Source: Alloascoidea africana (lineage: Eukaryota; Ascomycota; Alloascoideomycetes; Alloascoideales; Alloascoideaceae). From it: a stretch of DNA of 64,000 bases. Positions 10,830 through 20,982 of the stretch are shown piece by piece (position 1 is the first letter of the stretch; each line of letters starts with the position of its first letter). The stretch covers positions 186,001 to 250,000 of the forward strand of contig JAKTTT010000019.1 in assembly GCA_030581615.1 (NCBI GenBank). Direction: 5' to 3'. The position numbers and the translations under genes are program-made. A model generated the notes under the pieces. That model saw nothing but the letters and a program-made list of their open reading frames with translations. It ran no database searches and had not been told where the DNA came from.

Positions 10830-13551
10830 ATGAACAAGCGATGAGAGTTTGTGTTGTGATGGTAAAGAGAAGAGCGGACAAGTTTTCTGAGGGAAGATGA
10901 GGAGGAAGAAAAAAAGTTTGTAATCTGGAGAAAAAAGGGCTTCTTATATAGCAGCCCCAGGCACTTTAATTCTGGCTGGGCGGGGCGAGTCGGGCTGGAC
11001 CTGCACGCGAGCCCAAAAGGGCTTATCTGCCCGATCTATTGCAGGTGCTAACGCTTTCCCCATCTTGCGAGTGCCAGGATCCTGAGAATTCTCAAAACAC
11101 ACCAGAATCCATCAGGAAAACGAGCTGGTTGGGCGACTGGCACGGGCAGACCCCGGGGTCGTAGCAGACTGTTGATCGGTGGCGTAGACCCCAGCGAGCG
11201 AGCGAACGAGCGATCGATCGAGCTCTGGCGTAATAAGCTTCCAGTATGATGACATGATCCGAATAATGGGTTGAAATTTCATCTTCATCTCGGTCTTCTT
11301 CTGCTGGTTAGCTATACGTAGATAGAGTTTGAAGCATCTGTGTGTTTATTTGGTTTGCCTATTGTCTCAAACCCAACTGTGAAACATTCAAATGGGATCC
11401 TCACTCACACTGGACCCTAATTTCCGGGCCCCCCTTACCAGAGAAATGAATAATAATAAAACAATTTCTCAAAGCGATTAAAACAGACAAACGTCGGATC
11501 TATTAGCTTCGGCACAAACAAAGCAAGCTTTCTTTTAAACATAGCTTTGGTAAGTATAGGCGCGATAATGCAAAATTACAGTAAGGCTAGGACATTTTAT
11601 TGATAACCTAATCGTTTTCTGTCAGGGGATCTTCTGGCAAAATCCTCAACAACAGGCATCTGGTCCTCAAGAACTCGAGCGCCAACACGATGATGGAGTT
11701 TTCTAGAAACCATTAAATATGTTGTTGTATCTGAGGAGACGTCGTTATGCTTTTTCACAACTGTCTCTACGTGCTATTTTGCCATAACCTTGCAGTTTTG
11801 CCCCCCAAAAAGAAAAGACAAAAAAAACAAAAACACGTTGAGTTGGATTTTCAAAATGCTCTACTGTATTCCTGCGGATATTTTTTTTTGTTCCTTTGTG
11901 AAAGCAGCTTGTTAAGTATTTTTTTTTGTTAAACAATTGAGTTCCTTTCCTCCGATGAATTGGTCTCGATACAGTTTAGTAATCTGCCAACTTTAACCAA
12001 TTAACCTATATCAAACCCTAATCTTGACAACCAACTGTGGACCATACCGCACTGACACTGATCTGGTTTGGTGTCGTCATGCAAAAACCTTGGCACCTGA
12101 AACTATCAAATTTTAGGAATAAGCAGAAAACAAGAGAAGAAAGACTGAACATGGGCTTAAATCAAGCAGAAACAATTATCACTCGTTAAAAACCCCGAGA
12201 AATGCAGATCATGTGACCTGAATTCCGTGATTGTGGGTGTGGCACTTTTTTCTCTTCTGATTGCTTTTCCGAGATTTAGCTCCTCCTTTTATTTCAGGTC
12301 TGGTTCTCTACTTTTCAAAGATATCAACCTCTTTCTCATCTTTTGTGTCTTAGATTGGACTATGGGGTCATATTTGAACAAGCGAGAAAAACTATAGATT
12401 ATCCATGGACGTGGTGGCACGATAGATATGGATGTTTTTTTGAGGGGGCGTTTCAGCACTAAGATACCAAAAACAGGATTTCGTGGATGTGTTGTGAGAT
12501 ATACACAGGAATAAGAATGGAGGCAAAGCAAGAGTTCCGGAGGTTTTATGAATCCGTGGAACGAGATTAAACTGAGTTAATCGATACACTCCTTCACAGA
12601 CTCTTGCTTCTTTTTTTTTTTTTTTTTGGATATCTACAATTCAATTCGAGCTATTGACAACCTGCAAAAAGCTTCTCAAACTTTTTTTATCAGATTTGAA
12701 TGCAAAGCACTGCGATACACCAAATTGCTGATTTCTATATCCTAAAACAGTGAATCTTTCGAGCTGAACAGAATCAAACATCAATCAATACAAAAAGCTA
12801 CGGCTACGTCTACAGCACCTCTGCATTTGAAATTCAAAAAATTCAATACATGTTTATCGGGGGGTGGGGGTGCTCTTATTCCCCTTTTCACGAGGTATTT
12901 TTGATTTGTGTTGGGAGCAAAACAGTGCAAAACAAACTTGGGATCTACGGTTATGTCTGACTCAACAGACATTTTTTTTTTTTCAAATAGTGTATGTGTA
13001 TGACCATTACGCATTGTTTTCTTGACTTGCGGACTCCGAAAATACATGTGGAAAATTCAGAGAATGAGAACAACATAGCCGTGAATAATACCTATTGTTG
13101 AGGCGGATTCAAAAAATGGATGATGAGCTTACAACCTACTATTGTTTGACAAAAAAACCAACGGGATGAGCAAGAAGAATGGAAAAGCTCTTACACAAAG
13201 ACTGTGTGTGTTCTTGTTTTTTCCTTTTTTTGGCTCGCATGGGTTGGTTAAAGAAAGAACAGCAAAGAGACTCAAACTGTGGCATGATTTCTCAACTTTA
13301 GACAAGATAATTAGATCACGCTACTTTTACAACCTTGGCCACGCCCTCGTAAACCCTAGATCTATCATCTGATTCCAGCCCACAGGAAACCTCTTTCATC
13401 TTCATCTTTTCATACCTTGACTGGTTCAACTACCGCTGGTTGGTTTTTGCATTTTGGTCTTTTCTTGGTTGGTCAAAAAGAAACGATTGAGAAGGAAAGA
13501 CAGACAGACAGACAGACACGAACACAAACACAAACACATATACAAACCACC
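10830..13551. other. divergent intergenic region, small mitochondrial gene to bHLH gene
   Basis: 2.7 kb between two divergent starts. The left 400 bases are GC-rich (small-gene promoter), ending in GCGA/ATCG tetramer repeats near 11197-11224. The middle is AT-rich with long A and T runs (for example 12609-12628). The right end has CAGACA-type simple repeats (13497-13518) in the probable bHLH leader. One 38-codon frame with coding-like codons lies at 11597-11713 (minus). No other gene is seen. Confidence 0.55.
10943..10950 (-). promoter_or_regulatory. TATA box of the small mitochondrial protein gene
   Basis: TATATAAG on the minus strand, 114 bases upstream of the ATG at 10829. It is followed upstream by a GC-rich block (about 10965-11060), giving a regulated-promoter look. 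Confidence 0.5.
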
Positions 13552-14640
13552 ATGTACTCACTACATTCTAACCAATACCCAGTCCAGCAAGGAGAGGCTG
13601 CAAATAGTCCAACCCCATTTACCATTGAAGACTGTGATGCCTTTTTGGCATCTTTGAGCAATGACAAGAACAATACGCAACCATTGACACAAGACCAGCG
13701 GAGACAACAACTCCAACAGGCCGCTGGAATTGGTCAAGGGGTTGTTTCTACACATCATATACAGAGGAAACACTCTGTAGAGGAATTTGTTGACCCTTGG
13801 AACCCACTTCAACCAGACACTGATTCTTTCAACAAGAGGAGCTCCATTGTTAACTCGCCGCTTTCAGATCCCCGGGGAATCTCCCAACAGATCCAACAAC
13901 AACAGCAGCAGCAACAGCAGCAGCAATCACAACAGCAAAAGGTCAGAATACCTGAAAATGAACGGAGCAAAAGCACAGGCAGCGTTTTGGACTCTGCTTA
14001 TAATAGAGGAGGTGGTGCTGGAACCATGACGCGAAATTCTATTGATGGAGGGATAGCAGAGTTTGGATACTATGGACCTGTTCCAAACACGACTGGTTCT
14101 GTTTCTTCTACAGGTGCTAGGCACAATGACGGGAACAGCATTGGTGTGAATAATAGTACTTCTGCTGTTGGTGTTGGTGGTGGTGGAGGTGGTATGCTTG
14201 GTGTTTCAAACATGACTGGCAAAACACGCGTTATCAAGCCCATGAGGAAAGGCAAAACGGCCCATAACATGATTGAAAAACGGTATCGAACGAACATCAA
14301 CGACCGGTTTATTTCTTTAAGAGACAGCGTTCCTTCACTTCGGTGTTTGGTGGAGAGTCTACAAAAAGGGTCTGGTTCAGAAAGTGGTGGTGGTGGCGTG
14401 ACAAGTCCCGATATAAAGTATGACCTGGACGGTTTACGGCCTGCAACGAAATTGAACAAGGCCACGGTTTTGACAAAGGCGACTGAGTATATCCAGCATT
14501 TACAAACGAGGAACAGGCAATTGGAGGAAGAAAACGAGGATTTGAGGAATAGATTGGCCAGTGATGATTCAACTCCAATGTCTCTTTCTGGGAACTCGGC
14601 GGTGGATCGCGATCCAGGTTCTACAACTCCCCATCAATAA
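13552..14640 (+). CDS. SREBP-type bHLH transcription factor (TYE7/HMS1/CPH2-like)
   Basis: DNA-binding regulator. Seen: 362 residues from the ATG at 13552, in an ACCACCATG context. Upstream in-frame codons are simple CAGACA repeat and are treated as leader. A poly-Gln tract near 115-130 and Gly/Ser-rich linkers precede the basic region at about 235-250 (HNMIEKRYRTNINDR). The Tyr in KRYR is the hallmark of the SREBP class, which can bind both E-box and SRE sites. The loop between helix 1 and helix 2 is long and Gly/Ser-rich. Helix 2 (KLNKATVLTKATEYIQHL) runs into a short Leu/Glu coiled coil (about 310-342). No C-terminal membrane segments, so it is not a membrane-tethered SREBP. Relatives in yeasts control glycolysis (Tye7) or filamentation (Hms1, Cph2); which one this matches is open. 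Confidence 0.88.
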   Translation: MYSLHSNQYPVQQGEAANSPTPFTIEDCDAFLASLSNDKNNTQPLTQDQRRQQLQQAAGIGQGVVSTHHIQRKHSVEEFVDPWNPLQPDTDSFNKRSSIVNSPLSDPRGISQQIQQQQQQQQQQQSQQQKVRIPENERSKSTGSVLDSAYNRGGGAGTMTRNSIDGGIAEFGYYGPVPNTTGSVSSTGARHNDGNSIGVNNSTSAVGVGGGGGGMLGVSNMTGKTRVIKPMRKGKTAHNMIEKRYRTNINDRFISLRDSVPSLRCLVESLQKGSGSESGGGGVTSPDIKYDLDGLRPATKLNKATVLTKATEYIQHLQTRNRQLEEENEDLRNRLASDDSTPMSLSGNSAVDRDPGSTTPHQ

Positions 14641-15854
14641 ACTTGACAAAGACAAAAACAAAAACTGCTAATTGAATTGTAAATGCAATGTGATATTGAT
14701 TTGATAAATTTTTTTTACACCGTTCCAACAGTGACGACAAGGAATATGGAATTGTGATGAGAATCCGTATACCTCTGTTGGACTGGTTTTTTGCTTTTAA
14801 ACAGAATAACAAAAACTGGACCTGGACCTGGACCTGGACCTGTTTCCCTTTACTCTAGCAAGGTACTATGAACTTATCCTCATTGATCTTTCAAATTTTC
14901 TTGATCAGCGAGATACAAAAAAAAAAAGAAAAAAGAAAGATAAAAAATCCCCCAAAAAAATTCAACAAAAAAGTTACTTTTTTTCATTTATTATTTATTT
15001 TAGTACTTTATGTAATTTTTTTTTTTTTTGGTTTAATAATGTTGTTCTTTCTTTATCTTTTAGTTTTATGACACGATCTGCTTTCCACCTTATTATTTTA
15101 TCTCCTTCTTAGTAACTGGAGTTTCTGTTTATTTGAGATACGGCACAACAGCAACAACAACAAACAATGATAAATGATATTAATTCGAATCGCTGGCTTA
15201 CTAGTTAGTTAGACCTATGAAGTCTTTCCCATTTCCCCAAAAAGATCTGTTCTAATTTCTGTCTTGTTTTGTCTCGTGTATTGCTTTTCTATCGATCGAT
15301 CGATCGATTCGACTTTTCAGTGTTTTGCCCTACAACCGATTTTTAGTGATGTACCAATAAGTACCAATATTAATACTGTGGTTTTCGATATGGTAGTACT
15401 TTAGAAAGGTACATCTGTGTTTGAAGAATCAAGAGCAATATGATATATTGTAGGTGCTATGTAATTCTGCTTATCATCAATCAAAAGTCATAATGCAGAA
15501 TAAAAACAAGAAAGAAAAAAATGAAAAAAAAATGAAAAAGTGAGTACGTTTTAATGAGAAACGATTCTTTTCATATACACTACTCATACAGAGAAATGAA
15601 CCAAAAAACAAGACAGTAAAAAGAAAAAATTGAGTATTAATTTTTGGATACCTTTATGATGGTGTATCCAAAGATGTCAAATGGTGATTGTAAAAATATA
15701 GTGTTTAGGTAATGCTGAGGATGCAAAAAAGATCGAAACAAACAAACCAAGAAAAAAATAAAAATAAAAAATAAAACAATTAAACAAGCCATATTGGAAA
15801 GGATAAACAGAATGAAAAGAACAAAATGGTATAAAAATCAATGCTGGGAATGGT
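14641..15854. other. convergent 3' intergenic region, bHLH to TEC1
   Basis: 1.2 kb between two convergent stop codons, therefore 3' UTRs and terminators. Very AT-rich with long A/T runs (14925-15035, 15500-15640, 15735-15785). Contains a CTGGAC hexamer repeat (14816-14842) and an ATCG tetramer repeat (about 15291-15309). No gene seen. Confidence 0.6.
14816..14842. repeat. CTGGAC hexanucleotide microsatellite
   Basis: About 4.5 perfect copies of CTGGAC in the 3' flank of the bHLH gene. Non-coding. Confidence 0.85.
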
Positions 15855-17533
15855 TTACCACCATCCACATGGGTTTGTATCAAACTGATCAAAGCTTTGA
15901 GCTTGAGCGGTTGTGGATGGTTGGGTAGAACCAGCTGTTTCATAAGACAACACTGGGAAAGTTGAAGAAGATGCAGAAGAAGTGGATGCAGATGAGGAAG
16001 GTTGATATTGTTGCATAAACCCCAGATTGGAGTTTGTAGTGGTGGGGGTTATTGATTGAGAAATTGGTGTGGTTGTCATTCCAATCAAACTGGTCAAGGG
16101 ACCATGACCATTCCCATCACACATTGTTGTAAACTTGGCATTCCCCAGGTCTGTGTTTACACAAGTACCAGTGGCAGGACTTGAAATGCTGGAGGTTGTG
16201 ACAGTTGGCATTTGAAACTGGAGATCTGAATATTGAACATCACCGGGTACTGTAGGATGAGTACCATTGTTGTTGAGATGAGAAATGGATGAGTTTAGTT
16301 GTAATGAAAAGTCTTCTAAAGAAAATATCGAAGACTTGCCCCTTTTGTGTCTGTATGTGTTGGAAGCAAAGTCTCTAACCAAGGGAGGAGGATATTGTAA
16401 AGGTTGATTTGTGGTTGATGATGACAGAACCAGACCAGAAGGGATAATCTGATTTTGGCCATCATCTAGTGTCTGTTGTTGTTGTTGTTGCTGTTGTGGC
16501 AACGAGTAAGGGAAACGATACAACTCTTGATTGCTAAGCGCAAAGGGCTGCTGCTGCTGCTGTAGCTGCTGCTGTAGCTGTAGCTGCTGTTGTCCAAAAG
16601 CATTGGTACATTCGGGAGCTGTAGCAGTCATTTGGTTCCTGCAGATCTTTGAGTCGAGTGAGGCTGAAACAGTGGAGCATGGCACAACAGAGGGAGAAGG
16701 ACTTTGACTCTCACTTTTCACCGGTTTGTTTTTCTGTTTTAGATGGGCTTCTTCAACCAATAGAGCCGGATCTTCGTTTGTAAGTAAGGATCCACGTTCT
16801 ATCAGGTGCAAGATTTCTTCGTATCTTTCTCTATTTCTTTTCAAGACCTGTAGTTTGCTGGAAACCTGGGCTCTTGTTCTTCGGATTCCGGTTTTGGCAA
16901 AAATGTAGTTGGAAACTATTATACTTCTGCTATTGTGTCTGTTTTTCTTGTAGCTACTGTAGACTTTCTTGTTGTGTTCTTTGTGGTATTGGAGAAGGCC
17001 TAACAAAGAATAGAGTTAGCATTTGGCATTTAAGCATAAGAACGGGCGCTTGGGCTTGGGTTTGGCATACCTTGAATGAGACAAACCTCGAGGTCCAGAG
17101 GCCACAGGTCGGGCTTTGAAGAGCTTTTAAACTTCTTTGAGCTTCTTGATGATGTGGAAGAGGCCACGTTCAATTTTCTGATCTTCTGTGGTGCATCTTT
17201 ATTGTTGTATTCGGCATCTTCGTCTTCATTTTCCGAGTCTTGGTTGTTTACGGAGCGTGGAGTGAGGGAATGCGGGTGTACGTTTGGGGTTTCATTTTCA
17301 TTTTCATTTTCATTTTCATTTTGGTCTTGTAACTGGTTTGCATTTCGCAAGGAGTTGGCAGCAGGTAGTTGCAACGAGTCCAGGTTTTCAAGCCAGTTTG
17401 AGACGGAAGAGATCGAAGCGTTTTTGGAGTGATAGTATTCCTTTGCCGGGATGGAGGACGAGGAAAGGTTGATGTCGACCAGGGAGTTTGGTGGAGAGAG
17501 CATTGCAGCTGGTTGTTGTAGGTGAGAAAACAT
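15855..17533 (-). CDS. TEC1: TEA/ATTS-domain transcription factor Tec1
   Basis: Regulator of filamentous growth and biofilm genes that binds CATTCY elements. Two exons: 17071-17533 and 15855-16999, with intron 17000-17070 (donor GTATGC, branch GCTAAC, acceptor TTAG). The splice joins VCLIQ to GLLQYH inside the TEA domain and restores it: WPLDLEVCLIQ, then GLLQYHKEHNKK, then IFAKTGIRRTRAQVSSKLQV at the recognition helix. The spliced protein is 535 residues (S. cerevisiae Tec1 486). The TEA domain lies at about 140-215. N-terminal Asn-Glu dipeptide repeats and C-terminal poly-Gln and Ser/Thr-rich regions are likely disordered activation segments. Preceded by 2.7 kb of non-coding DNA with a TATA box and CATTCC sites, which suggests heavy regulation and possibly autoregulation. 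Confidence 0.92.
17291..17323. repeat. TTTTCA hexamer repeat coding Asn-Glu dipeptides
   Basis: Five copies within the first exon of TEC1, read on the minus strand as alternating Asn-Glu. One of several hexamer-unit repeats in coding sequence of this window. Confidence 0.85.
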
Positions 17534-17730
17534 GGCAAGAGCTGGCGTTTCGATTGCAATTGGGTTGGATTATGGGCAGACTGGACGGGACTGGGATACG
17601 GGACGGCTCAGCACTAAAAGAGCGGATGGGTGGCGACAGACTCAAAAGAAGGACTAGTGGCGAGGTGAAGGTGAAGGTGAAGAGGAAGAGGAAGAGGAAG
17701 AGGAAGAGAAGAAGGAGAGTGCTGGGGGAA

Positions 17731-17736
17731 TATATA
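17731..17736 (-). promoter_or_regulatory. TATA box of TEC1
   Basis: TATATA about 200 bases upstream of the TEC1 start, in GC-rich surroundings. This is the only TATA-like element close to the gene. Confidence 0.4.
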
Positions 17737-18032
17737 CGCTGGGGCTGCGAAACCTCCGCGGCGGCGATCCTCGCTTCCGCGGCCACGCGCTTTACGGATT
17801 CGAATCTGTACGCGAAACGGGCGGAGCAGAGACCAAAAGGCAGAGAGCAGGGAGCAGAGAGCAGAGAGCAGTGCGACGGTTTGGCCCTGGTCATGGTCTC
17901 TGGCCTCTGCCTTGTGCTCCGTGCTTCGTGCTTCACGGGGCCGGTGCTTCTTCGCGCGAGTATCAGGCGCCCGCTGCTTTTGGCCAGCTGCCTCTTGCTT
18001 CGTGCTTTCTGCTTTCTGCTTCCTAGTGCCTG

Positions 18033-18059
18033 GGACCAGAAGGACCAGAAGGACCAGAA
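18033..18059. repeat. GGACCAGAA tandem repeat
   Basis: Three perfect 9-base copies in the TEC1 upstream region. Confidence 0.85.
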
Positions 18060-18340
18060 AAGCTGTCACCGTCCGGTGCGATTCGACACCGATTCGATCC
18101 CAGAGATGGGTCCATGCTGTAGGCGATTCAGAAATATTTTCCCTCGCTCCTCCTTCCGGTAGCCGTTAATTTCGAAAACTCTGCCAGACTTGGAAAATTT
18201 AATAGCAGGCTATTTCCGTGTAGACCAGGTCCCAAGCGAGAGGAGGTAGAACGTCGTTTCGTGTCCTACGCTTTCGAAAAGTGGCTCGACCTGCCTCTGT
18301 CTCTCCTGCCCAGTCCAAGCGGATCTCAGAGCTCTATTGT

Positions 18341-18379
18341 CCCGATGGACCTGTCCCGATGGACCTGTCCCGATGGACC
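18341..18379. repeat. 14-bp tandem repeat CCCGATGGACCTGT
   Basis: Two full copies and most of a third in the TEC1 upstream region, about 0.8 kb from the start codon. Confidence 0.85.
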
Positions 18380-18565
18380 CAAACAGGCTCTCCAAACCCG
18401 AAACCCTCCTGTCGATCCACCTGCTTCCTGTCCATTCCCAGTTTCCACCGCGCTGTCTTGGGGAATGCACCCTGGGATGCGACTCTGTTTTTTCTTCTTG
18501 GTGTGACTGGGACATAATTAATTAAAGGCAGGGGTAGGCGGAAACCATCAGGAACCGCTTTCTCC

Positions 18566-18654
18566 CACGTGAACACACTTCTTTTTTGATCGTTTTTCAG
18601 TATCAAAATGGAAAATGGAACGTTCGTAAGACGCTGTGCGTTCTATTCCACGTG
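18566..18654. promoter_or_regulatory. two CACGTG E-boxes upstream of TEC1
   Basis: CACGTG at 18566-18571 and again at 18649-18654 (inside CCACGTGTGG). E-boxes are bHLH targets; a bHLH gene lies on the other side of TEC1. About 1.03-1.12 kb upstream of the TEC1 ATG. Confidence 0.35.
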
Positions 18655-18765
18655 TGGTTTACATGAGAAGCATAGAGAATCGAAAAGCTCTCGCCAGACA
18701 TGCAGCTGATAGCTATAACCGAAGGAAACAAGAAGCAGGAAGCAAGAAGCAAGATTCAGATTAGA

Positions 18766-18812
18766 CATTCCACTTCCATTTCCATTTCCATTTCCATTCC
18801 CATTCCCATTCC
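18766..18812 (+). promoter_or_regulatory. cluster of four CATTCC (TEA-factor) sites
   Basis: CATTCC at 18766, 18795, 18801 and 18807. The first is in the form ACATTCCA, the full TEA-domain (M-CAT) consensus. The others are embedded in a CATTTCC/CATTCC simple repeat, so chance repeat expansion is an alternative. Located about 1.25 kb upstream of TEC1, whose product recognises this motif. Confidence 0.35.
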
Positions 18813-20134
18813 AATCCATCTGTCCATCTGTCTGTATCTTTCCAACAGGTAAAGAAGATTCTCATATTATTCTAGAAGTATACTTCCACAAATGCACTTT
18901 TGCACTTGTGACAAACGAAACCCATTTTAGCCGAAAATCTCGAATGACCAACCATTATCGGAATGCTATGCAAATAGAAAATTGTAACTAGACCATATAT
19001 ATTTTTCCTCTCCTAACTTGGCATTGTATATGAATACAAACCGAGGCAAGTCGACTCCGAAGGAAATGTCCTTCCATTTTTTTTGCGAGAACGTATTACT
19101 CTTACTCTTCTTTTTGCAAAACTTCTGTGACTTGTCTGCTTCATTTTGAATGTTACAATAATATATATTCCTAAATGCCACTTTTCCTTCCTTCCTTCTT
19201 ATTTTTCCCCCCAATCTCCACTCACCCACTTTAATCCTAGTCTACATCTAATTATTTTGTGAAACATTGCTGAACGGTCCATCCTCCCTAGGTTTCTTCT
19301 TCTGGCGTCTGCGCATAACGACCAAAAACATTACTCAAGATAATGCTTCCAATATGACCTTGCTCTGTGCTTCACATCCCCTTCATATGTAACAGAACCA
19401 ACCTCTTACTATACTGTTCCTGTTGATAGGAAACGTCTGATTACTTAAAAGAGCATGCACAGGTTAAATTTCCCCAAGCACATGGTCTTTTCAGAATCCT
19501 GCTTCTCCGTTGAGTACAAACAAATGATCAACATCTTCTAAAGTCTCCTTCTGTTTCATCTTTTTTTGTTTTGACGTTAAAAGGGACGAAATAAGATGCA
19601 TCCTCTGTTGCAATGGATCTACAAAGAAAACCCCAAATCCGTGTCCCATTACCATCACGGGACAACATTAACAATTTCGGAGGAATCTTCAAAATTGTGG
19701 CAAATGAGTAATGACCGATGAATATAGGTTCGCTCCGATAAACCCTTTCGTGACAAAGTGAAGAGACACACATTAAAGTTTGGTTTTCTATAAACATCAT
19801 TTTGAGATGAACTCAAGCTTCGATGTCCCCAGACCCTGTAAACCTACTCTTCCTTTTCCAAGATGATGTCATTCCCCGATGACCAAAATTTCCAAGTTTT
19901 TCCAATTGCTTATGGAGTATGGACTGTGTTGAGAGTCCATTATCCAAATCGGAAATCGGAAATCGGCAATCGGAAATAGTGTTCAACTATAGACGAGAAG
20001 GGGTTGGCTGGAATGTGCTTGTAATTGGTCCTTGCACTTCTCCTCGACTCATAATGACATTGAATGGGTGGGTATCACGGAGATTGATTAATGGTGGCAA
20101 GAAAAGCAGACTTGTTGAGTCAGCATCAGCAGAA

Positions 20135-20148
20135 TATATAATATAAAA
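20135..20148 (+). promoter_or_regulatory. TATA element of the 148-aa gene
   Basis: TATATAATATAAAA, 68 bases upstream of the ATG at 20216. Supports the rightward frame as a transcribed gene. Confidence 0.45.
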
Positions 20149-20215
20149 AGAAATACATTTTTTTCCAATGCTAGAAACATATCTTTGACCATCGAAAACA
20201 TTCTACTAGTTCACA

Positions 20216-20662
20216 ATGCCCAATTCTTCAAGCCAAGCTTCTGGTGCGTCGTCACCTTCAGCCTCTTCACCACCACAATACACTCAGAGTTGCAACCAAG
20301 AAGTCCACCAGTCTCAGTCTCAGTCTCAGTCTCAGACTCAGTCTCAGACTCAGTCGCCCCCATACTCCAAAACTCCAAACAGACACACTGACAAGGGCTA
20401 TTTTACGAAAACCGGCGAGTTCCACCAGAACCAAGAACAATCTCCAAGAAAGTTTTTTTATAGCTATGGACCGGATGAATACTGTGCTGTGAGCGTTGGT
20501 CCCAAACCAGCTCCCTCATATCGCATCCCCCTGAGGACAAGCGCTGAGCGAGAACGTGCAAATTTTGAAACAAAACTGGAAGAAGAAATTGGAGACAAGA
20601 AAGAAAATCACAATTCAACGAGGAAGAGTAAACATCAGAGGTTTTTCCCTTGGAAATCATAA
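20216..20662 (+). CDS. 148-residue low-complexity protein, unknown
   Basis: The N-terminal third is Ser/Gln-rich and contains a run of Ser-Gln and Thr-Gln dipeptides coded by a hexamer repeat (20310-20356). The middle has a more normal composition with FFYSYGPDEYCAVSVG, then a charged helix-like stretch (SAERERANFETKLEEEIGDK), and the C-terminus is basic and aromatic (KSKHQRFFPWKS). No signal peptide or membrane segment. A TATA element lies at the right distance upstream, and the next gene (TPA1) converges on it 320 bases downstream. I do not recognise the family. SQ/TQ clusters can be Mec1/Tel1-type kinase targets, but here they come from a repeat and may mean nothing. Confidence 0.6.
   Translation: MPNSSSQASGASSPSASSPPQYTQSCNQEVHQSQSQSQSQTQSQTQSPPYSKTPNRHTDKGYFTKTGEFHQNQEQSPRKFFYSYGPDEYCAVSVGPKPAPSYRIPLRTSAERERANFETKLEEEIGDKKENHNSTRKSKHQRFFPWKS
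20310..20356. repeat. TCAGTC/TCAGAC hexamer repeat coding Ser-Gln / Thr-Gln
   Basis: About seven hexamer units inside the 148-residue gene, alternating the two variants. Confidence 0.8.
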
Positions 20663-20982
20663 CCCATTTTATACAAATTTGTTTACTCACTCATGTATTG
20701 AAGGAAAAAATGACCTTAATTATGAAATCAAGGCCATATTTAGGGAAAATCATGTCTCATTCATGTCTTCTGGAAGACTTTATTCTGATAATCATCTTTA
20801 AAGGCATTTTCGTTTTCGTTTCGTTTTCGTTTTCATTTTCATCATTCGTTCATACGTACAAAAACCAAGATCACAACTCAAATGAAAACAGTTAGTAAAG
20901 AAATTGTAACTCATATATTTTGTTATTTTGCATAATTGTGTCTTCATCCTTTTCATAAAAAAATTTAAACATGTACTTCATT
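20663..20982. other. convergent 3' region, 148-aa gene to TPA1
   Basis: 320 bases between two stop codons. AT-rich, with a TTTTCG/TTTTCA hexamer run at about 20809-20845. Probably the two terminators; no gene seen. Confidence 0.6.

Larger units (their letters stand above)
17534..20215. other. divergent regulatory region, TEC1 to the 148-aa gene
   Basis: 2.7 kb. The TEC1-proximal part (about 17740-18540) is GC-rich and full of short tandem repeats. It is followed by E-boxes (18566, 18649), a CATTCC cluster (18766-18812) and AT-rich DNA up to the TATA box of the rightward gene. Long open frames here on both strands lie in the GC-rich repeats and do not look coding. Confidence 0.55.

Noticed and set aside
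13417-13551. N-terminal extension of the bHLH frame
   Set aside because: Coded by CAGACA/CACAAA simple repeats; the ATG at 13552 has a good context and fits the family.
17790-17812. TTCGAATC resembling a tRNA T-loop on the minus strand
   Set aside because: No five-base T stem and no cloverleaf around it.
17488-18162. 224-codon open frame upstream of TEC1
   Set aside because: Runs through GC-rich tandem repeats, overlaps the TEC1 first exon in antisense, and its translation is Lys/Arg low complexity.
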